Below are positions 16,939 through 25,853 of a stretch of DNA of 64,000 bases, piece after piece. The DNA comes from an uncultured Spirochaetaceae bacterium. GTDB lineage: Bacteria > Spirochaetota > Spirochaetia > Sphaerochaetales > Sphaerochaetaceae. The notes beneath the pieces are model-generated. The model saw only the letters and a program-made list of their open reading frames with translations. It did no database searches and was not told the DNA's origin. Both the position numbers and the translations under genes were made by a program. Each line of letters opens with the position of its first letter. Within the stretch, counting starts at the first letter, position 1. The DNA is taken from assembly GCA_944388955.1 (NCBI GenBank), contig CALXKJ010000001.1, positions 62,001 to 126,000 of the forward strand, read 5' to 3'.

Positions 16939-18726
16939 ATGCTTGCTGAACTCAGGAATGAATGGAAGAGAATCATAACGGAAGAACTCAGATCTTATAT
17001 CGGCGTGGATGAAATCCCGGAGATTGCTGTCGGTCAGCCTCCCAAGAGTGATATGGGGGATATTGCTTTCCCTATGTTCCCTTTTGCGAAAAGCGCACAT
17101 AAGTCCCCGAATCAGATTGCCTCTGATATAAAGACAAGGCTTGAGGGCAAAGAGCATCCTTCTGGCGAGATGATAACAGCCGGTCCATATCTCAATATCC
17201 GCTTTGATATCCCATCGCTTGCTGGTGGCATACTCAGCGCTGCTGTGAATGCTGGTGACTGTTATGGACATTCAGCATGCAATAATGGCCGCCGTGTCAT
17301 GGTTGAGTTCTCCTGTCCGAACACGAATAAGCCGCTTCATCTTGGACATATGCGCAATGACTCTCTTGGTCAATCAGTATCAGAGCTTCTGAAAGCGACG
17401 GGAGCTGATGTCATGAAAGTGAATCTTATCAACAACCGTGGTGTCCATATATGCAAGTCGATGCTTGCGTATAAGATGTTCGGCAATGGCGAGACTCCTG
17501 AATCCACCGGAGAGAAAGGGGATCACTTCGTAGGCCGCTATTATGTCCGTTTCGCCCAGTGGGAGAAGGATGCGGAGAATGCGAAGAAGGAGAATCCGGA
17601 TATCGTCAATGATCCGTCATTCATTGATCCTGATACCGAGGCGCAGAAGATGCTCAAGGCCTGGGAGGATGGTGATAGCGATGTGAGAGCGCTCTGGGCG
17701 AAGATGAACAAGTGGACTCTTGACGGCCTTGATGAGAGCTATAGGAATATGGGCATTTCCTTCGATAAGCTCTATTACGAAAGCGATACATACAAGCTCG
17801 GGCGGAGCGAGGTCATGAAAGGATTGGAGATGGGAGTATTCAGGAAGGAGGAAGATGGCTCTGTTCAGGTCGATCTTTCGCCGATAGGCCTGGATAAAAA
17901 GGTACTTCTACGCCGCGATGGCACTACGCTTTACATGACTCAGGATCTCGGCACAGCTGTCAAAAGACATGAAGACTGGCCGTTTGATTCGCTGATTTAT
18001 GTTGTCGCGTCAGAGCAGAATTATCATTTCCGTGTCCTTTTCTATGTTCTCTCGCTTCTGGGTTACAAATGGGCTGATGAGCTTCATCATCTTTCATATG
18101 GAATGGTCAACCTTCCTGATGGCAAGATGAAGAGCAGGGAAGGTACAGTCGTTGATGCCGATGATCTTCTTTCTGAGCTCACGAGACTCGCGAGAAATGA
18201 GATTGTCGAGAAGAACAGGGAAGATGCAGTTGGTGATGTCGATGATACGGCGAGGAAGATTGCGCTTGGAGCGCTTAATTACTATCTCCTTGAAGTACAG
18301 CCTCAGCACGATATGGTTTTCAATCCTAAGGAATCGATTGCTTTCAGCGGCAATACAGGACCTTATCTGCAGTATACATGCGCACGTATTTCATCTATTC
18401 TCCGCAAAAGCAGTGAGTATGATTACTCTGGAGCAGTTGCGGATTGCACGCTGCTCACGCTCGAGGATGAGAAGATACTCATAAAGGCTATTGAGTCATT
18501 CCCTGAGATTGTGGAAAAAGCCGCTGCGGCCTATGACCCCTCGATAATCTGCGCTTTCCTTTATGAGGCCGCTAAGACATTCAGTCATTATTATCATGAC
18601 AATCAGATTCTCAAGGCAGAGACAAAGGAGCTTTCGCTTGCCCGTCTTTGCCTCATAAACGCTCTTCGCACAGTCATGAAGAATGGCTTTGCCCTTATCG
18701 GTGTGCCGTATCTTGAATCAATGTGA
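16939..18726 (+). CDS. argS: Arginyl-tRNA synthetase
   Basis: Class I synthetase, 595 aa. It has the N-terminal Add-1 tRNA-recognition domain, HIGH-type motif HLGHMRND, KMSKS-equivalent KMKSREG near residue 396, and the anticodon-binding DALR domain ending the protein with GVPYLESM. AGGAG lies just upstream of ATG 16939. It is probably cotranscribed with birA. The stop overlaps the convergent TetR gene by 9 nt. Confidence 0.95.
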   Translation: MLAELRNEWKRIITEELRSYIGVDEIPEIAVGQPPKSDMGDIAFPMFPFAKSAHKSPNQIASDIKTRLEGKEHPSGEMITAGPYLNIRFDIPSLAGGILSAAVNAGDCYGHSACNNGRRVMVEFSCPNTNKPLHLGHMRNDSLGQSVSELLKATGADVMKVNLINNRGVHICKSMLAYKMFGNGETPESTGEKGDHFVGRYYVRFAQWEKDAENAKKENPDIVNDPSFIDPDTEAQKMLKAWEDGDSDVRALWAKMNKWTLDGLDESYRNMGISFDKLYYESDTYKLGRSEVMKGLEMGVFRKEEDGSVQVDLSPIGLDKKVLLRRDGTTLYMTQDLGTAVKRHEDWPFDSLIYVVASEQNYHFRVLFYVLSLLGYKWADELHHLSYGMVNLPDGKMKSREGTVVDADDLLSELTRLARNEIVEKNREDAVGDVDDTARKIALGALNYYLLEVQPQHDMVFNPKESIAFSGNTGPYLQYTCARISSILRKSSEYDYSGAVADCTLLTLEDEKILIKAIESFPEIVEKAAAAYDPSIICAFLYEAAKTFSHYYHDNQILKAETKELSLARLCLINALRTVMKNGFALIGVPYLESM

Positions 18727-19269
18727 GCTGATTTTCTCAAGAAATGCGGCAAATGATGATGCATCCTCCGCGCATGATGCATCATCGCCGCTGAGGATTT
18801 TCTCCAGATGCTGAAGCAGCAATGATGAGAAAAGCGAGGAGAGAAATCTGTCGCTGTAGCCAAGTGCGGACATGATTACATCAATCTGGCTTTCAATCAT
18901 CAGCTCCAGCGCCCTCGCTTCCTCTTCGGCCCGTTCATCTGTGTATTTCAGAGAGAATACAGCCCTGAGATAGGGAAGCGTATCATCTGATGTGAATATG
19001 CCGCTCCATCTTTCCGCGGCGTTTTTAAGTACTTCTTCCGCGCTCCCTTCAAGCTCGAGACGAAAGCCTTTATGCATAAGGCTTCTGTGACCAGAAGAAA
19101 ATACATCTTCAAGTATTTCATCCTTTGAACTGTACCAATGATAGAGAGATGCCTTGTTGATGCCCAAAGCATCTGCAAGGCTTTGCATTGTCAGTTTGTC
19201 GAGACCAGAGAAAGCGATAATGACAGTTGCCTGGAAGATAATTGCTTCCTTATCCTTGATTTTAGCCAT
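18718..19269 (-). CDS. TetR-family transcriptional regulator
   Basis: A 183-aa repressor-like protein. The N-terminal HTH (LTMQSLADALGINKASLYHWY) is a textbook TetR helix-turn-helix; the C-terminal two thirds is a helical ligand domain with no recognisable specificity. ATG 19269 was chosen over an upstream codon at 19290 because the HTH spacing fits and TATTAT on the minus strand (19281-19276) ends 6 nt before it. A palindrome CAAACGTTTG lies just upstream of that -10, suggesting autorepression. Confidence 0.85.
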   Translation of the reverse strand: MAKIKDKEAIIFQATVIIAFSGLDKLTMQSLADALGINKASLYHWYSSKDEILEDVFSSGHRSLMHKGFRLELEGSAEEVLKNAAERWSGIFTSDDTLPYLRAVFSLKYTDERAEEEARALELMIESQIDVIMSALGYSDRFLSSLFSSLLLQHLEKILSGDDASCAEDASSFAAFLEKISSH

Positions 19270-19288
19270 ACCCAGATAATAAACTAAC

Positions 19289-19298
19289 AAACGTTTGG
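19289..19298. promoter_or_regulatory. Candidate TetR operator (CAAACGTTTG palindrome)
   Basis: A perfect 10-bp palindrome lies between the -35 and -10 positions of the tetR promoter, about 20 bp before the start codon. It is where a TetR autorepressor would bind; assignment is by position only. Confidence 0.45.
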
Positions 19299-19407
19299 AT
19301 GAAAATACTCTTTCTTTCCTCTTTGATTGAAAAATATGAATTATGATGTTGCATTAAAATCTGATTCGGAGTAGAAAGCTGGAAGACTAAAAGATAAAGG
19401 ACAGAAC

Positions 19408-19719
19408 ATGTACGCACTAGTTGAAATCCTTGGCAAGCAGTATAAGGCTGAAGAAGGCAAAGAGCTGGTTGTCGATAAGCTCTCTATGGAAGAAGGCTCT
19501 TCCTATGAGATTGAGAAGGTTCTGGCTGTTGTTGATGGTGATTCCGCTAAGTTTGGCACACCTTATGTAGAGGGTGCTAAGGTTACAGCAACTGTTGGCA
19601 GCGAGTTCAGAGGTGAGAAGGTAAAGGTCTACAAGTTCCACAGACGCAAGGGTTATAGAAGAACTCAGGGACACAGAGAGACCTACACAACAATCAAGGT
19701 CGAGAAGATCGTAGGCTGA
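19408..19719 (+). CDS. rplU: 50S ribosomal protein L21
   Basis: A 103-aa L21 with start [17 protein letters not shown] and the C-terminal [19 protein letters not shown], the conserved 23S rRNA-binding tail. AAGGAC precedes ATG 19408. It is the first gene of the rplU-rpmA-obg cluster. The Prp protease gene that sits between L21 and L27 in many Firmicutes is absent, matching an L27 without an N-terminal extension. Confidence 0.97.
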   Translation: MYALVEILGKQYKAEEGKELVVDKLSMEEGSSYEIEKVLAVVDGDSAKFGTPYVEGAKVTATVGSEFRGEKVKVYKFHRRKGYRRTQGHRETYTTIKVEKIVG

Positions 19720-19732
19720 GGAGGGGAGAGAA

Positions 19733-19999
19733 ATGGCACATAAGAAAGGTGGCGGTTCATCCCGCAATGGACGTGATTCCAATGCACAGCGCCTTGGCGT
19801 TAAGAGATTCGGTGGTCAGCTCGTGAAAGCTGGTGAAGTTATCGTTCGCCAGAGAGGAACAAAGATTCATCCGGGTGCTAACTGCGGATGCGGTAAGGAT
19901 TACACCCTTTTCGCACTTGTAGAAGGCACTGTTAAGTTCCACGAGAGAAAGAACCGCAAATATTGCTCAATCGTAGCTGCAGAGGCAAAGGCTGAGTAA
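19733..19999 (+). CDS. rpmA: 50S ribosomal protein L27
   Basis: An 88-aa L27 starting [20 protein letters not shown]. The N-terminal arm reaches the peptidyl-transferase centre. There is no cleavable extension before AHKKG. GGAGGGGAG precedes the ATG. The stop TAA overlaps the obg ATG. Confidence 0.97.
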   Translation: MAHKKGGGSSRNGRDSNAQRLGVKRFGGQLVKAGEVIVRQRGTKIHPGANCGCGKDYTLFALVEGTVKFHERKNRKYCSIVAAEAKAE

Positions 20000-21042
20000 T
20001 GTTCGGTTTTTCCGACGAGACATATATTGATGTTGCTTCCGGCAATGGGGGACACGGCTGTGTTTCCTTCCGCCGGGAGAAATTCGTCCCTAAAGGTGGT
20101 CCAGACGGTGGTGACGGTGGACGCGGCGGGGACGTTGTCTTTGTCGTAAGGGACAACCTCAGAACACTCGGCCATCTGAAGCTCCAGAGATCATTCAAGG
20201 CTGAGAATGGACGTCCTGGGCAAGGTGCACGCTGTGCAGGCAGAAACGGACAGGATGTTGAAATCCCTGTGCCTCCTGGTACTGTAATCAGAAATGCCGA
20301 GACCGGAGAACTTATAAAGGATCTCACTGGTCTTGATAGATACGTCTTCCTGGAAGGCGGCAAAGGCGGACTTGGCAACTGGCACTTCAGAAGCGCTGTG
20401 CGCCAGACTCCGCGATTTGCGCAGCCGGGCAGCAAAGGCGTAAGCATGCGTGTTGGACTTGAGCTGCAGATTATCGCGGATATAGGGCTTGTCGGATTCC
20501 CGAACGCTGGAAAATCTTCACTGATAAATCTTTTCACGAATGCAAGGTCAAAAGTCGCTGGCTATCCCTTCACGACAAAGATTCCTGTGCTTGGAGTTCT
20601 CCGCGAGGGCGATCAGGATGTCGTGATAGCAGATATTCCTGGTATCATCGAAGGGGCTAGTGAAGGTGCTGGCATGGGTTATAAATTCCTGCGGCACATA
20701 TCGAGGACAAAAGGACTTTGCTATCTTGTGGATCTTTCCGATGATAATTATCTCGAAGCTTACGATATCCTTTCTTCCGAGCTTGGTGAGTATAGTGATG
20801 AGCTTGTGGCGAAGGAGCATATAATCGTAGGTACGAAGATTGATGAGGATGGCACGGAAGAGCGTTTCCAGGAGCTTAAGGAGAAGTATCACGATACTGT
20901 GGTCATTCCGCTTTCAATTTATCGTGATGATCTCATGCCAGAGCTTAAAAAGAATCTTCTAAGGCTCGCGGGAGAGAAGAAGGAAGATGGCGGCTTCACA
21001 TCCAGAATGGATACAGATGCCCACTACAGAGATGAAGCCTAA
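19999..21042 (+). CDS. obg: Obg/CgtA GTPase
   Basis: Ribosome-assembly and stress GTPase, 347 aa. The Gly-rich Obg fold (GGHGCVSFRREKFVPKGGPDGG) is followed by the G domain with G1 GFPNAGKSSLIN, G3 ADIPGIIEGA and G4 GTKID. It has no long C-terminal OCT domain. The ATG overlaps the rpmA stop, as in many bacteria. Confidence 0.96.
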   Translation: MFGFSDETYIDVASGNGGHGCVSFRREKFVPKGGPDGGDGGRGGDVVFVVRDNLRTLGHLKLQRSFKAENGRPGQGARCAGRNGQDVEIPVPPGTVIRNAETGELIKDLTGLDRYVFLEGGKGGLGNWHFRSAVRQTPRFAQPGSKGVSMRVGLELQIIADIGLVGFPNAGKSSLINLFTNARSKVAGYPFTTKIPVLGVLREGDQDVVIADIPGIIEGASEGAGMGYKFLRHISRTKGLCYLVDLSDDNYLEAYDILSSELGEYSDELVAKEHIIVGTKIDEDGTEERFQELKEKYHDTVVIPLSIYRDDLMPELKKNLLRLAGEKKEDGGFTSRMDTDAHYRDEA

Positions 21043-21616
21043 GACCGCGCTTCTCGGGGGGACATTCAATCCTGTCCATAGCGGACATGTGCATCTCATG
21101 CATGAGATATATGCTAAGGCCGGGATTGGCAATCTGATTCTGATTCCAGCGTACCTGAGCAATTTCAAACGTCAGTCACATCCAGTGTCATTTGAAGAGC
21201 GGGTCGAGATGCTCTCCCTTGCAATCGAGGATTACAAGGATATCTATCCTGATGACATGATGGATGTCTCTATATCGCGTTTCGAGGGCGAGAAGAAGGG
21301 AATCAGCTACACATCCGAGACCGTGAAGGCTTTCTTTGACAGCTATAACGATAATGGGAAAATCAACTTCATCATCGGTGATGATATCCTGCCGACACTG
21401 GGAAACTGGCATGATTTCGATTATCTCAGAAGCCATGTGCGTTTTCTCTGTTTCTCTAGGTACGGAATGAAGGATACTGATGCTGATGCGGAAATCATTT
21501 TCATCAGAAGTGATGTCTATGACGCGTCCTCTTCAGAGGTTCGCGCTGGGGATTTCTCGATGCTTTCCAGAAGAGTGAGGGAGTATGTCAGGGATAATAA
21601 GCTATACAGAACTTGA
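21032..21616 (+). CDS. nadD: Nicotinate-mononucleotide adenylyltransferase
   Basis: Adenylates NaMN to deamido-NAD. The 194-aa protein has the nucleotidyltransferase signature ALLGGTFNPVHSGHVHL, and ISYTSETVKAFF matches the ISST-like C-terminal site in modified form. ATG 21032 is set at the start of family homology and overlaps the obg stop by 11 nt in another frame. The obg-nadD-yqeK-rsfS order is widely conserved. Confidence 0.92.
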   Translation: MKPKTALLGGTFNPVHSGHVHLMHEIYAKAGIGNLILIPAYLSNFKRQSHPVSFEERVEMLSLAIEDYKDIYPDDMMDVSISRFEGEKKGISYTSETVKAFFDSYNDNGKINFIIGDDILPTLGNWHDFDYLRSHVRFLCFSRYGMKDTDADAEIIFIRSDVYDASSSEVRAGDFSMLSRRVREYVRDNKLYRT

Positions 21617-22175
21617 AGACAAAGTGAAGTCCATGATAAAGCCTTCACGCTTTGAGCACTCGCTTGGAGTCGTGGAGATGTCGGCGTATCTGGCTTCGAA
21701 ATTCTCCCTTGATTCTGAAGTAGCCAGATATATCGGTATTTATCATGACGCATACCGTTATTCATGCGATGAGACGACACCGTCTTTCTGCATAGAGCAT
21801 GGTATCGTAGTATTTCCAGAGGAAAAAGAGAATCCGATGCTGTTGCATGGGGCTCTGGCTGCAATACATTTTCCAGAGGATGCAGAGGGCGATGTCCCTG
21901 ATTTCTACAGGATCGCAGTAAGACATCATACCCTTGGCTCTCGCGATATGGGCTTATATGGTGCTATTCTTTATATTGCCGACTATGCGGAAAAAGGCAG
22001 AAAGCATCTTAGTGAGAAGGAGCGTGGATTCATACTCTCGCAGAATTCCCTTGAGAAGATGATTATCGTTATAATGGATGCCCAGCGTGAGTATTTCAGA
22101 AAAGAAGGGATAGCGAATGCAGCTGTGTCTGACGAGCTTTACTCCTTCCTGAAGAATGGAGGCCGGCTTGCATAA
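21585..22175 (+). CDS. yqeK: HD-domain hydrolase, YqeK-like (Ap4A hydrolase family)
   Basis: A 196-aa HD phosphohydrolase with metal ligands in RFEHSLGVV, YHDAYR, LLHGALAA and AVRHHT, and the C-terminal YIADYAEKGR typical of YqeK. Characterised YqeK proteins split diadenosine tetraphosphate to ADP. It overlaps the nadD 3' end by 32 nt with GAGGGAG right before the ATG. Confidence 0.9.
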   Translation: MSGIISYTELEDKVKSMIKPSRFEHSLGVVEMSAYLASKFSLDSEVARYIGIYHDAYRYSCDETTPSFCIEHGIVVFPEEKENPMLLHGALAAIHFPEDAEGDVPDFYRIAVRHHTLGSRDMGLYGAILYIADYAEKGRKHLSEKERGFILSQNSLEKMIIVIMDAQREYFRKEGIANAAVSDELYSFLKNGGRLA

Positions 22176-22701
22176 GTTCCTCTCTCTCATTATCCTGCTG
22201 ATTGCTCTTGTTTCATGTTCAGATGGAAGCTCAATGCTGCTTTCCTCTGAAGATGGGGCTGAGATCTGGATTAAGGCCTCGGATGCTGTCATTGTCATAA
22301 CTTCCGATGCTGATATGCAGAATCGTCTTTCGGAGTTATCTGGCAGTTCACCGGACAAGGCGCTCTCAGAGCTCTTTGATATTTATGATGTGACACTCGT
22401 TGATAGCGCGTCATACAGGGAGCGTGAAGAGCTGCTTGCTCTTCTCTCTGACGGAGCAGGGAGAAGCTCTGGCTATGAGGCGCGCGTGCATTACGATGAT
22501 GCTCTGGAAGGCTCAGAGTTTTTAGCACGCATCTCTGAGCTTTCGTCGTCGTTTGATGAACGGTTATCTGAGAAGATAATCAGAAAACATGATATATGCA
22601 GGGAATACCGGATGAAGAATGTCTTTCCTTCTTTTTCCACATGGGATGAGGCCCGGGTATTTGCAGAGCGTTGGAAAGAATCGATACTTGAAAGGAATTG
22701 A
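22156..22701 (+). CDS. Predicted lipoprotein of unknown function
   Basis: A 181-aa protein starting with a short hydrophobic helix ending in lipobox LIALVSC (Cys at about residue 21), so it is probably anchored to a membrane. The mature part is charged and helical, with no recognised domain. It overlaps the yqeK 3' end by 20 nt. Many genomes have a LytR-CpsA-Psr gene at this place between yqeK and rsfS; this protein does not resemble one. Confidence 0.65.
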   Translation: MEAGLHKFLSLIILLIALVSCSDGSSMLLSSEDGAEIWIKASDAVIVITSDADMQNRLSELSGSSPDKALSELFDIYDVTLVDSASYREREELLALLSDGAGRSSGYEARVHYDDALEGSEFLARISELSSSFDERLSEKIIRKHDICREYRMKNVFPSFSTWDEARVFAERWKESILERN

Positions 22702-22706
22702 AGAAT

Positions 22707-23051
22707 ATGAAGGAAACATCAAGAGAAGCTGCAGAGAAGCTGAAAACCTATCTTGTGGACCATAAGTGCACAGATGTCGTTGCAATAGATGTATCAGAGG
22801 AATGCTCATGGACAGATTGCTTTGTCATAGCAACTGTATCATCGGTGGGACACCTGAGAGGTGTAGTGCATCAGATCTGGGATGAGATAAATGAGCTTGG
22901 ACTCACAGTAAGCAACAGGCACAAGTCGCCAGAGACCAGTGGCTGGGAGCTCATTGATTGCGGTGATATCGTCATTCACCTCATGAGCGCGGAACTTAGG
23001 GAGTTCTATAACCTCGAGAAGCTCTGGAAAGCAGTGGAGCATACTGTCTGA
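22707..23051 (+). CDS. rsfS: Ribosomal silencing factor RsfS
   Basis: A 114-aa RsfS/Iojap protein that binds L14 and blocks subunit joining when nutrients are scarce. Landmarks are TDCFVIATVSSVGHLRG, GWELIDCGDIVIHLM and FYNLEKLW. ATG 22707 has AAAGGA at 22692-22697. The in-frame TTG at 22698 lies too close to that site. Confidence 0.95.
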   Translation: MKETSREAAEKLKTYLVDHKCTDVVAIDVSEECSWTDCFVIATVSSVGHLRGVVHQIWDEINELGLTVSNRHKSPETSGWELIDCGDIVIHLMSAELREFYNLEKLWKAVEHTV

Positions 23052-23052
23052 T

Positions 23053-23442
23053 ATGTCCGACAAGCGTGCAGAGAGAGTTATTGCCGAAATCGATAAACAG
23101 ATTGAGGAAAGAGGCTATACTGCCGTTCCTGATGTGCTTATCGGAATAGGCATGCTGAGTGAGGAAAAATTCTCGGAGTGGAAGAAAGGCGATCTACGCT
23201 GTCTTGAGGATGTCTGCTCCGCGGATCTTTCAAAGCTCCATTCCGTGCTCAAGTCCATAAAAGCCTATGCGGAGGAGACGGGTCTCAAGCCTTCAATCGT
23301 CCGCTATAGCACTGACGGCAGGAATCAGATTCCTCTTCGTTTCACGATGAGCGGCAATCCTGTGCTAGAGAGACTCTATTCGACCCAGTATCTTGATCCA
23401 TGGCGCGCTCAGGAAATAAGGCGCGGACGAAAAGGACGCTGA
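23053..23442 (+). CDS. Conserved-looking small protein of unknown function
   Basis: A 129-aa soluble protein starting 1 nt after the rsfS stop. It has a helical first half, then FSEWKKGDLRCLEDVC, a Leu-heptad-like stretch, and a C-terminal block RFTMSGNPVLERLYSTQYLDPW. The W-x-G-x-x-x-LE and SGNPxLERxYxTxY patterns look like a widespread uncharacterised family, but this is from memory of pattern only. Coupling to rsfS hints at a translation-related role (inference). A terminator follows, so it ends the obg cluster. Confidence 0.6.
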   Translation: MSDKRAERVIAEIDKQIEERGYTAVPDVLIGIGMLSEEKFSEWKKGDLRCLEDVCSADLSKLHSVLKSIKAYAEETGLKPSIVRYSTDGRNQIPLRFTMSGNPVLERLYSTQYLDPWRAQEIRRGRKGR

Positions 23443-23448
23443 TATAAT

Positions 23449-23476
23449 GCACGCTCTTGATAGGGTGTGCTTTTTT
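23449..23476 (+). terminator. Terminator of the rplU-rsfS cluster
   Basis: GCACGCTC pairs with GGGTGTGC (8 bp including G-T pairs), followed by six T. Confidence 0.8.
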
Positions 23477-23511
23477 CATGCTGATGAAAAATTCTTTCAG
23501 CTATTTTCAGT

Positions 23512-23541
23512 TTGACAGCATTGCATCCAGTGATTGAAAAT
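23512..23541 (+). promoter_or_regulatory. Promoter of the first sugar-binding protein gene
   Basis: TTGACA (23512-23517), 18-bp spacer, GAAAAT (23536-23541), followed by AAAATTACA-type sequence also present before the second copy. A TTTTCAG element just upstream is the complement of the CTGAAAA motif seen at the other two promoters of this locus. Confidence 0.6.
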
Positions 23542-23586
23542 TACATCAAGAAACAACTTCTGTGTTTTACAAAAGGAGGTTAAGGC

Positions 23587-24591
23587 ATGAAGAAGTTCAT
23601 TTCCATTCTTCTGGTTGCTGCTATATGCGGTGGTCTCTGTTTTGCGAGTGCCGCAGGTGAAACAACTGGCAAGGTATACGGCTACATCACACCTGGTCCT
23701 GACACCTGGTACCAGAGAAACGTCGAAGGCTTCCAGATGGGAGCTGAGAAAGACGGCAATCAGGTTGTGGTTCTCAATTCCGATTATGATGTCAGCAAGG
23801 AAATCGCGAATATAGATTCCATGATCAATCAGGGAGTAGACGGGCTGTGCATCTTCTCCTTCAACGAGAACGGAGCGAAGATGGCAGCAGAGAAGTGCGC
23901 AGCGGCAGGAATCCCGCTTGTAGCGACAGACAGCTGTGCAACAGTACTTGAGGCAGAGGCTGATGTAGTAGCGGCTATCGACTTCGACTGGGTAGCGATG
24001 GGTGAGAACTATGCAGAGTGGATGGCAGAGAACCATCCTGGCGAGAACTTCGTCATCATCACAGGCAACTTCGAGTCAGTACCATGCCAGATCATCAATG
24101 AAACGATAACATCAAAGGCAGAGGAACTTGGCCAGAACAAGTGCATAGAGATCCGCGAAGGCGAGTATAACCCAAGCGTAGCAGCAAGCGTTGCACAGGA
24201 CCTCGTATCTTCAGGTAAGGATTTCTCGATCATCTACGTCATGAACGAAGATATGGCAGCTGCGGTAATCAGAGCACTCGATGCAATGGGTGAGCTTGAG
24301 AACTACACAATCATAGCTCAGAATGGCTCTCCTGCAGGACTTCCTCTTATCAAGGAAGGCAAGCTTGATTACACAATCTCATCATCTCCAGGATGGGAAG
24401 GCCTTGTTTCCTACTATGTCCTTAGGAATTACGTAGAAGGAAAGAATACTGAAGTCGAGCAGGCTGTAATGCTTCCTGTCATGCCAGTCAACAGTGAGAA
24501 TATCGATGACCCATCACAGGTTGTACCTTGGGAATGCGACGATATCTACTGGGAACTCACAGAGGAATATTTCCCAGGACTCATGGACTGA
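23587..24591 (+). CDS. Periplasmic sugar-binding protein, copy 1 (RbsB-like)
   Basis: A 334-aa ABC substrate-binding protein of the ribose/galactose class. The signal peptide ends near CFASAAGE. The body (GPDTWYQRNVEGFQMGAEK, NIDSMINQGVDGLCIFS) is a type-I periplasmic fold. Ribosome site AAAGGAGG. It is nearly identical to the next gene over residues about 20-275, with divergent signal peptides and C-terminal ends. The ligand is unknown; neighbours suggest a sugar or polyol processed by epimerase and dehydrogenase. A terminator separates it from copy 2. Confidence 0.9.
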   Translation: MKKFISILLVAAICGGLCFASAAGETTGKVYGYITPGPDTWYQRNVEGFQMGAEKDGNQVVVLNSDYDVSKEIANIDSMINQGVDGLCIFSFNENGAKMAAEKCAAAGIPLVATDSCATVLEAEADVVAAIDFDWVAMGENYAEWMAENHPGENFVIITGNFESVPCQIINETITSKAEELGQNKCIEIREGEYNPSVAASVAQDLVSSGKDFSIIYVMNEDMAAAVIRALDAMGELENYTIIAQNGSPAGLPLIKEGKLDYTISSSPGWEGLVSYYVLRNYVEGKNTEVEQAVMLPVMPVNSENIDDPSQVVPWECDDIYWELTEEYFPGLMD

Positions 24592-24613
24592 TAGCATAGA
24601 CTGTCAATTTTCC

Positions 24614-24644
24614 ATCCCATGCGGGTTTCCTGCATGGGATTTTA
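24614..24644 (+). terminator. Terminator after binding-protein copy 1
   Basis: Perfect 9-bp stem ATCCCATGC/GCATGGGAT with a 9-nt loop and a TTTTA tail. Confidence 0.85.
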
Positions 24645-24719
24645 TGTCTTTAATCAAGACCTTTTAGCCATAATCCTGTTAACTCATTTTAGTGTAAAGA
24701 ATTTTCATAAACTTTCACT

Positions 24720-24750
24720 TTGACAGTTTCCTGAAAACATGAAGTAAAAT
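24720..24750 (+). promoter_or_regulatory. Promoter of the second sugar-binding protein gene
   Basis: TTGACA (24720-24725), 19-bp spacer, TAAAAT (24745-24750). CTGAAAA lies within the spacer and AAAATTACA covers the -10, matching the copy 1 promoter in layout though the flanking sequence has diverged. Confidence 0.6.
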
Positions 24751-24795
24751 TACAGTAACAATTTACATCATCAATCAGCAAAAGGAGGCAGAGCG

Positions 24796-25797
24796 ATGAA
24801 AAGATTTGCAGTAGTGTTAACAATTCTTTCAGTATGTTCATGTTTGTGCTTCGCAAGCGCAGCGGGGGAAACAGCTGGCAAGGTCTATGGCTACATCACA
24901 CCAGGTCCTGACACATGGTACCAGAGAAACGTCGAAGGCTTCCAGATGGGAGCTGAGAAAGACGGCAATCAGGTCGTAGTTCTCAATTCCGATTATGATG
25001 TCAGCAAGGAAATCGCGAATATAGATTCCATGATCAATCAGGGAGTAGACGGGCTGTGCATCTTCTCCTTCAACGAGAACGGAGCGAAGATGGCAGCAGA
25101 GAAGTGCGCAGCGGCAGGAATCCCGCTTGTAGCGACAGACAGCTGTGCAACAGTACTCGAGGCAGAGGCTGATGTAGTAGCGGCTATCGACTTCGACTGG
25201 GTAGCGATGGGTGAGAATTATGCAGAATGGATGGCAGAGAACCATCCTGGTGAGAACTTCGTCATCATCACAGGCAACTTCGAGTCAGTACCATGCCAGA
25301 TTATCAATGAGACGATAACATCAAAGGCAGAGGAACTTGGCCAGAACAAGTGTATAGAGATCCGTGAAGGCGAGTATAATCCAAGTGTGGCTGCGAACGT
25401 AGCACAGGATCTTGTATCTTCAGGGAAGGATTTCTCGATAATATTCGTAATGGATGAGGATATGGCAGCTGCGGTAATCAGAGCACTCGATGCGATGGGC
25501 GAGCTTGAGAACTACACAATCATAGCCCAGAATGGCTCTCCTGCAGGACTTCCTCTTATCAAGGAAGGCAAGCTTGATTACACAATCTCATCATCTCCAG
25601 GATGGGAAGGTCTTGTTTCATATCTTGTGCTTCGCAATTTTGTTGAAGGAAAGAGCACTGATACGGAACAGGAAATCATGCTTCCTGTTATGCCAGTCAA
25701 CAGTGAGAATATCGATGATCCATCACAGGTTGTGCCTTGGGAAGTTGATGATATCTACTGGGAACTTACTGAGAAGTATTATCCTGGATTAATCTGA
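24796..25797 (+). CDS. Periplasmic sugar-binding protein, copy 2 (RbsB-like)
   Basis: A 333-aa paralogue lying 1209 bp downstream of copy 1. The central region matches copy 1 at almost every nucleotide including third positions. The signal peptide (MKRFAVVLTILSVC) and the last 60 residues differ (LRNFVEGKSTDTEQEIML against LRNYVEGKNTEVEQAVML). That mosaic indicates recent duplication or gene conversion. It has its own promoter and terminator, so binding proteins can be made in excess over the membrane parts encoded downstream. Confidence 0.9.
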   Translation: MKRFAVVLTILSVCSCLCFASAAGETAGKVYGYITPGPDTWYQRNVEGFQMGAEKDGNQVVVLNSDYDVSKEIANIDSMINQGVDGLCIFSFNENGAKMAAEKCAAAGIPLVATDSCATVLEAEADVVAAIDFDWVAMGENYAEWMAENHPGENFVIITGNFESVPCQIINETITSKAEELGQNKCIEIREGEYNPSVAANVAQDLVSSGKDFSIIFVMDEDMAAAVIRALDAMGELENYTIIAQNGSPAGLPLIKEGKLDYTISSSPGWEGLVSYLVLRNFVEGKSTDTEQEIMLPVMPVNSENIDDPSQVVPWEVDDIYWELTEKYYPGLI

Positions 25798-25807
25798 GTT
25801 TTCTTCG

Positions 25808-25837
25808 GCATCGCTCATATAATGGGCGATGCATTTT
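25808..25837 (+). terminator. Terminator after binding-protein copy 2
   Basis: GCATCGC/GCGATGC 7-bp stem with an 11-nt loop, followed by ATTTTT. Confidence 0.75.
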
Positions 25838-25853
25838 TCTTGAAAAAATACAT

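Noticed and set aside
19932-20537. Long antisense ORF opposite obg
   Set aside because: Pro/Ser-rich shadow of the Gly-rich Obg fold; no ribosome site and no recognisable domain.
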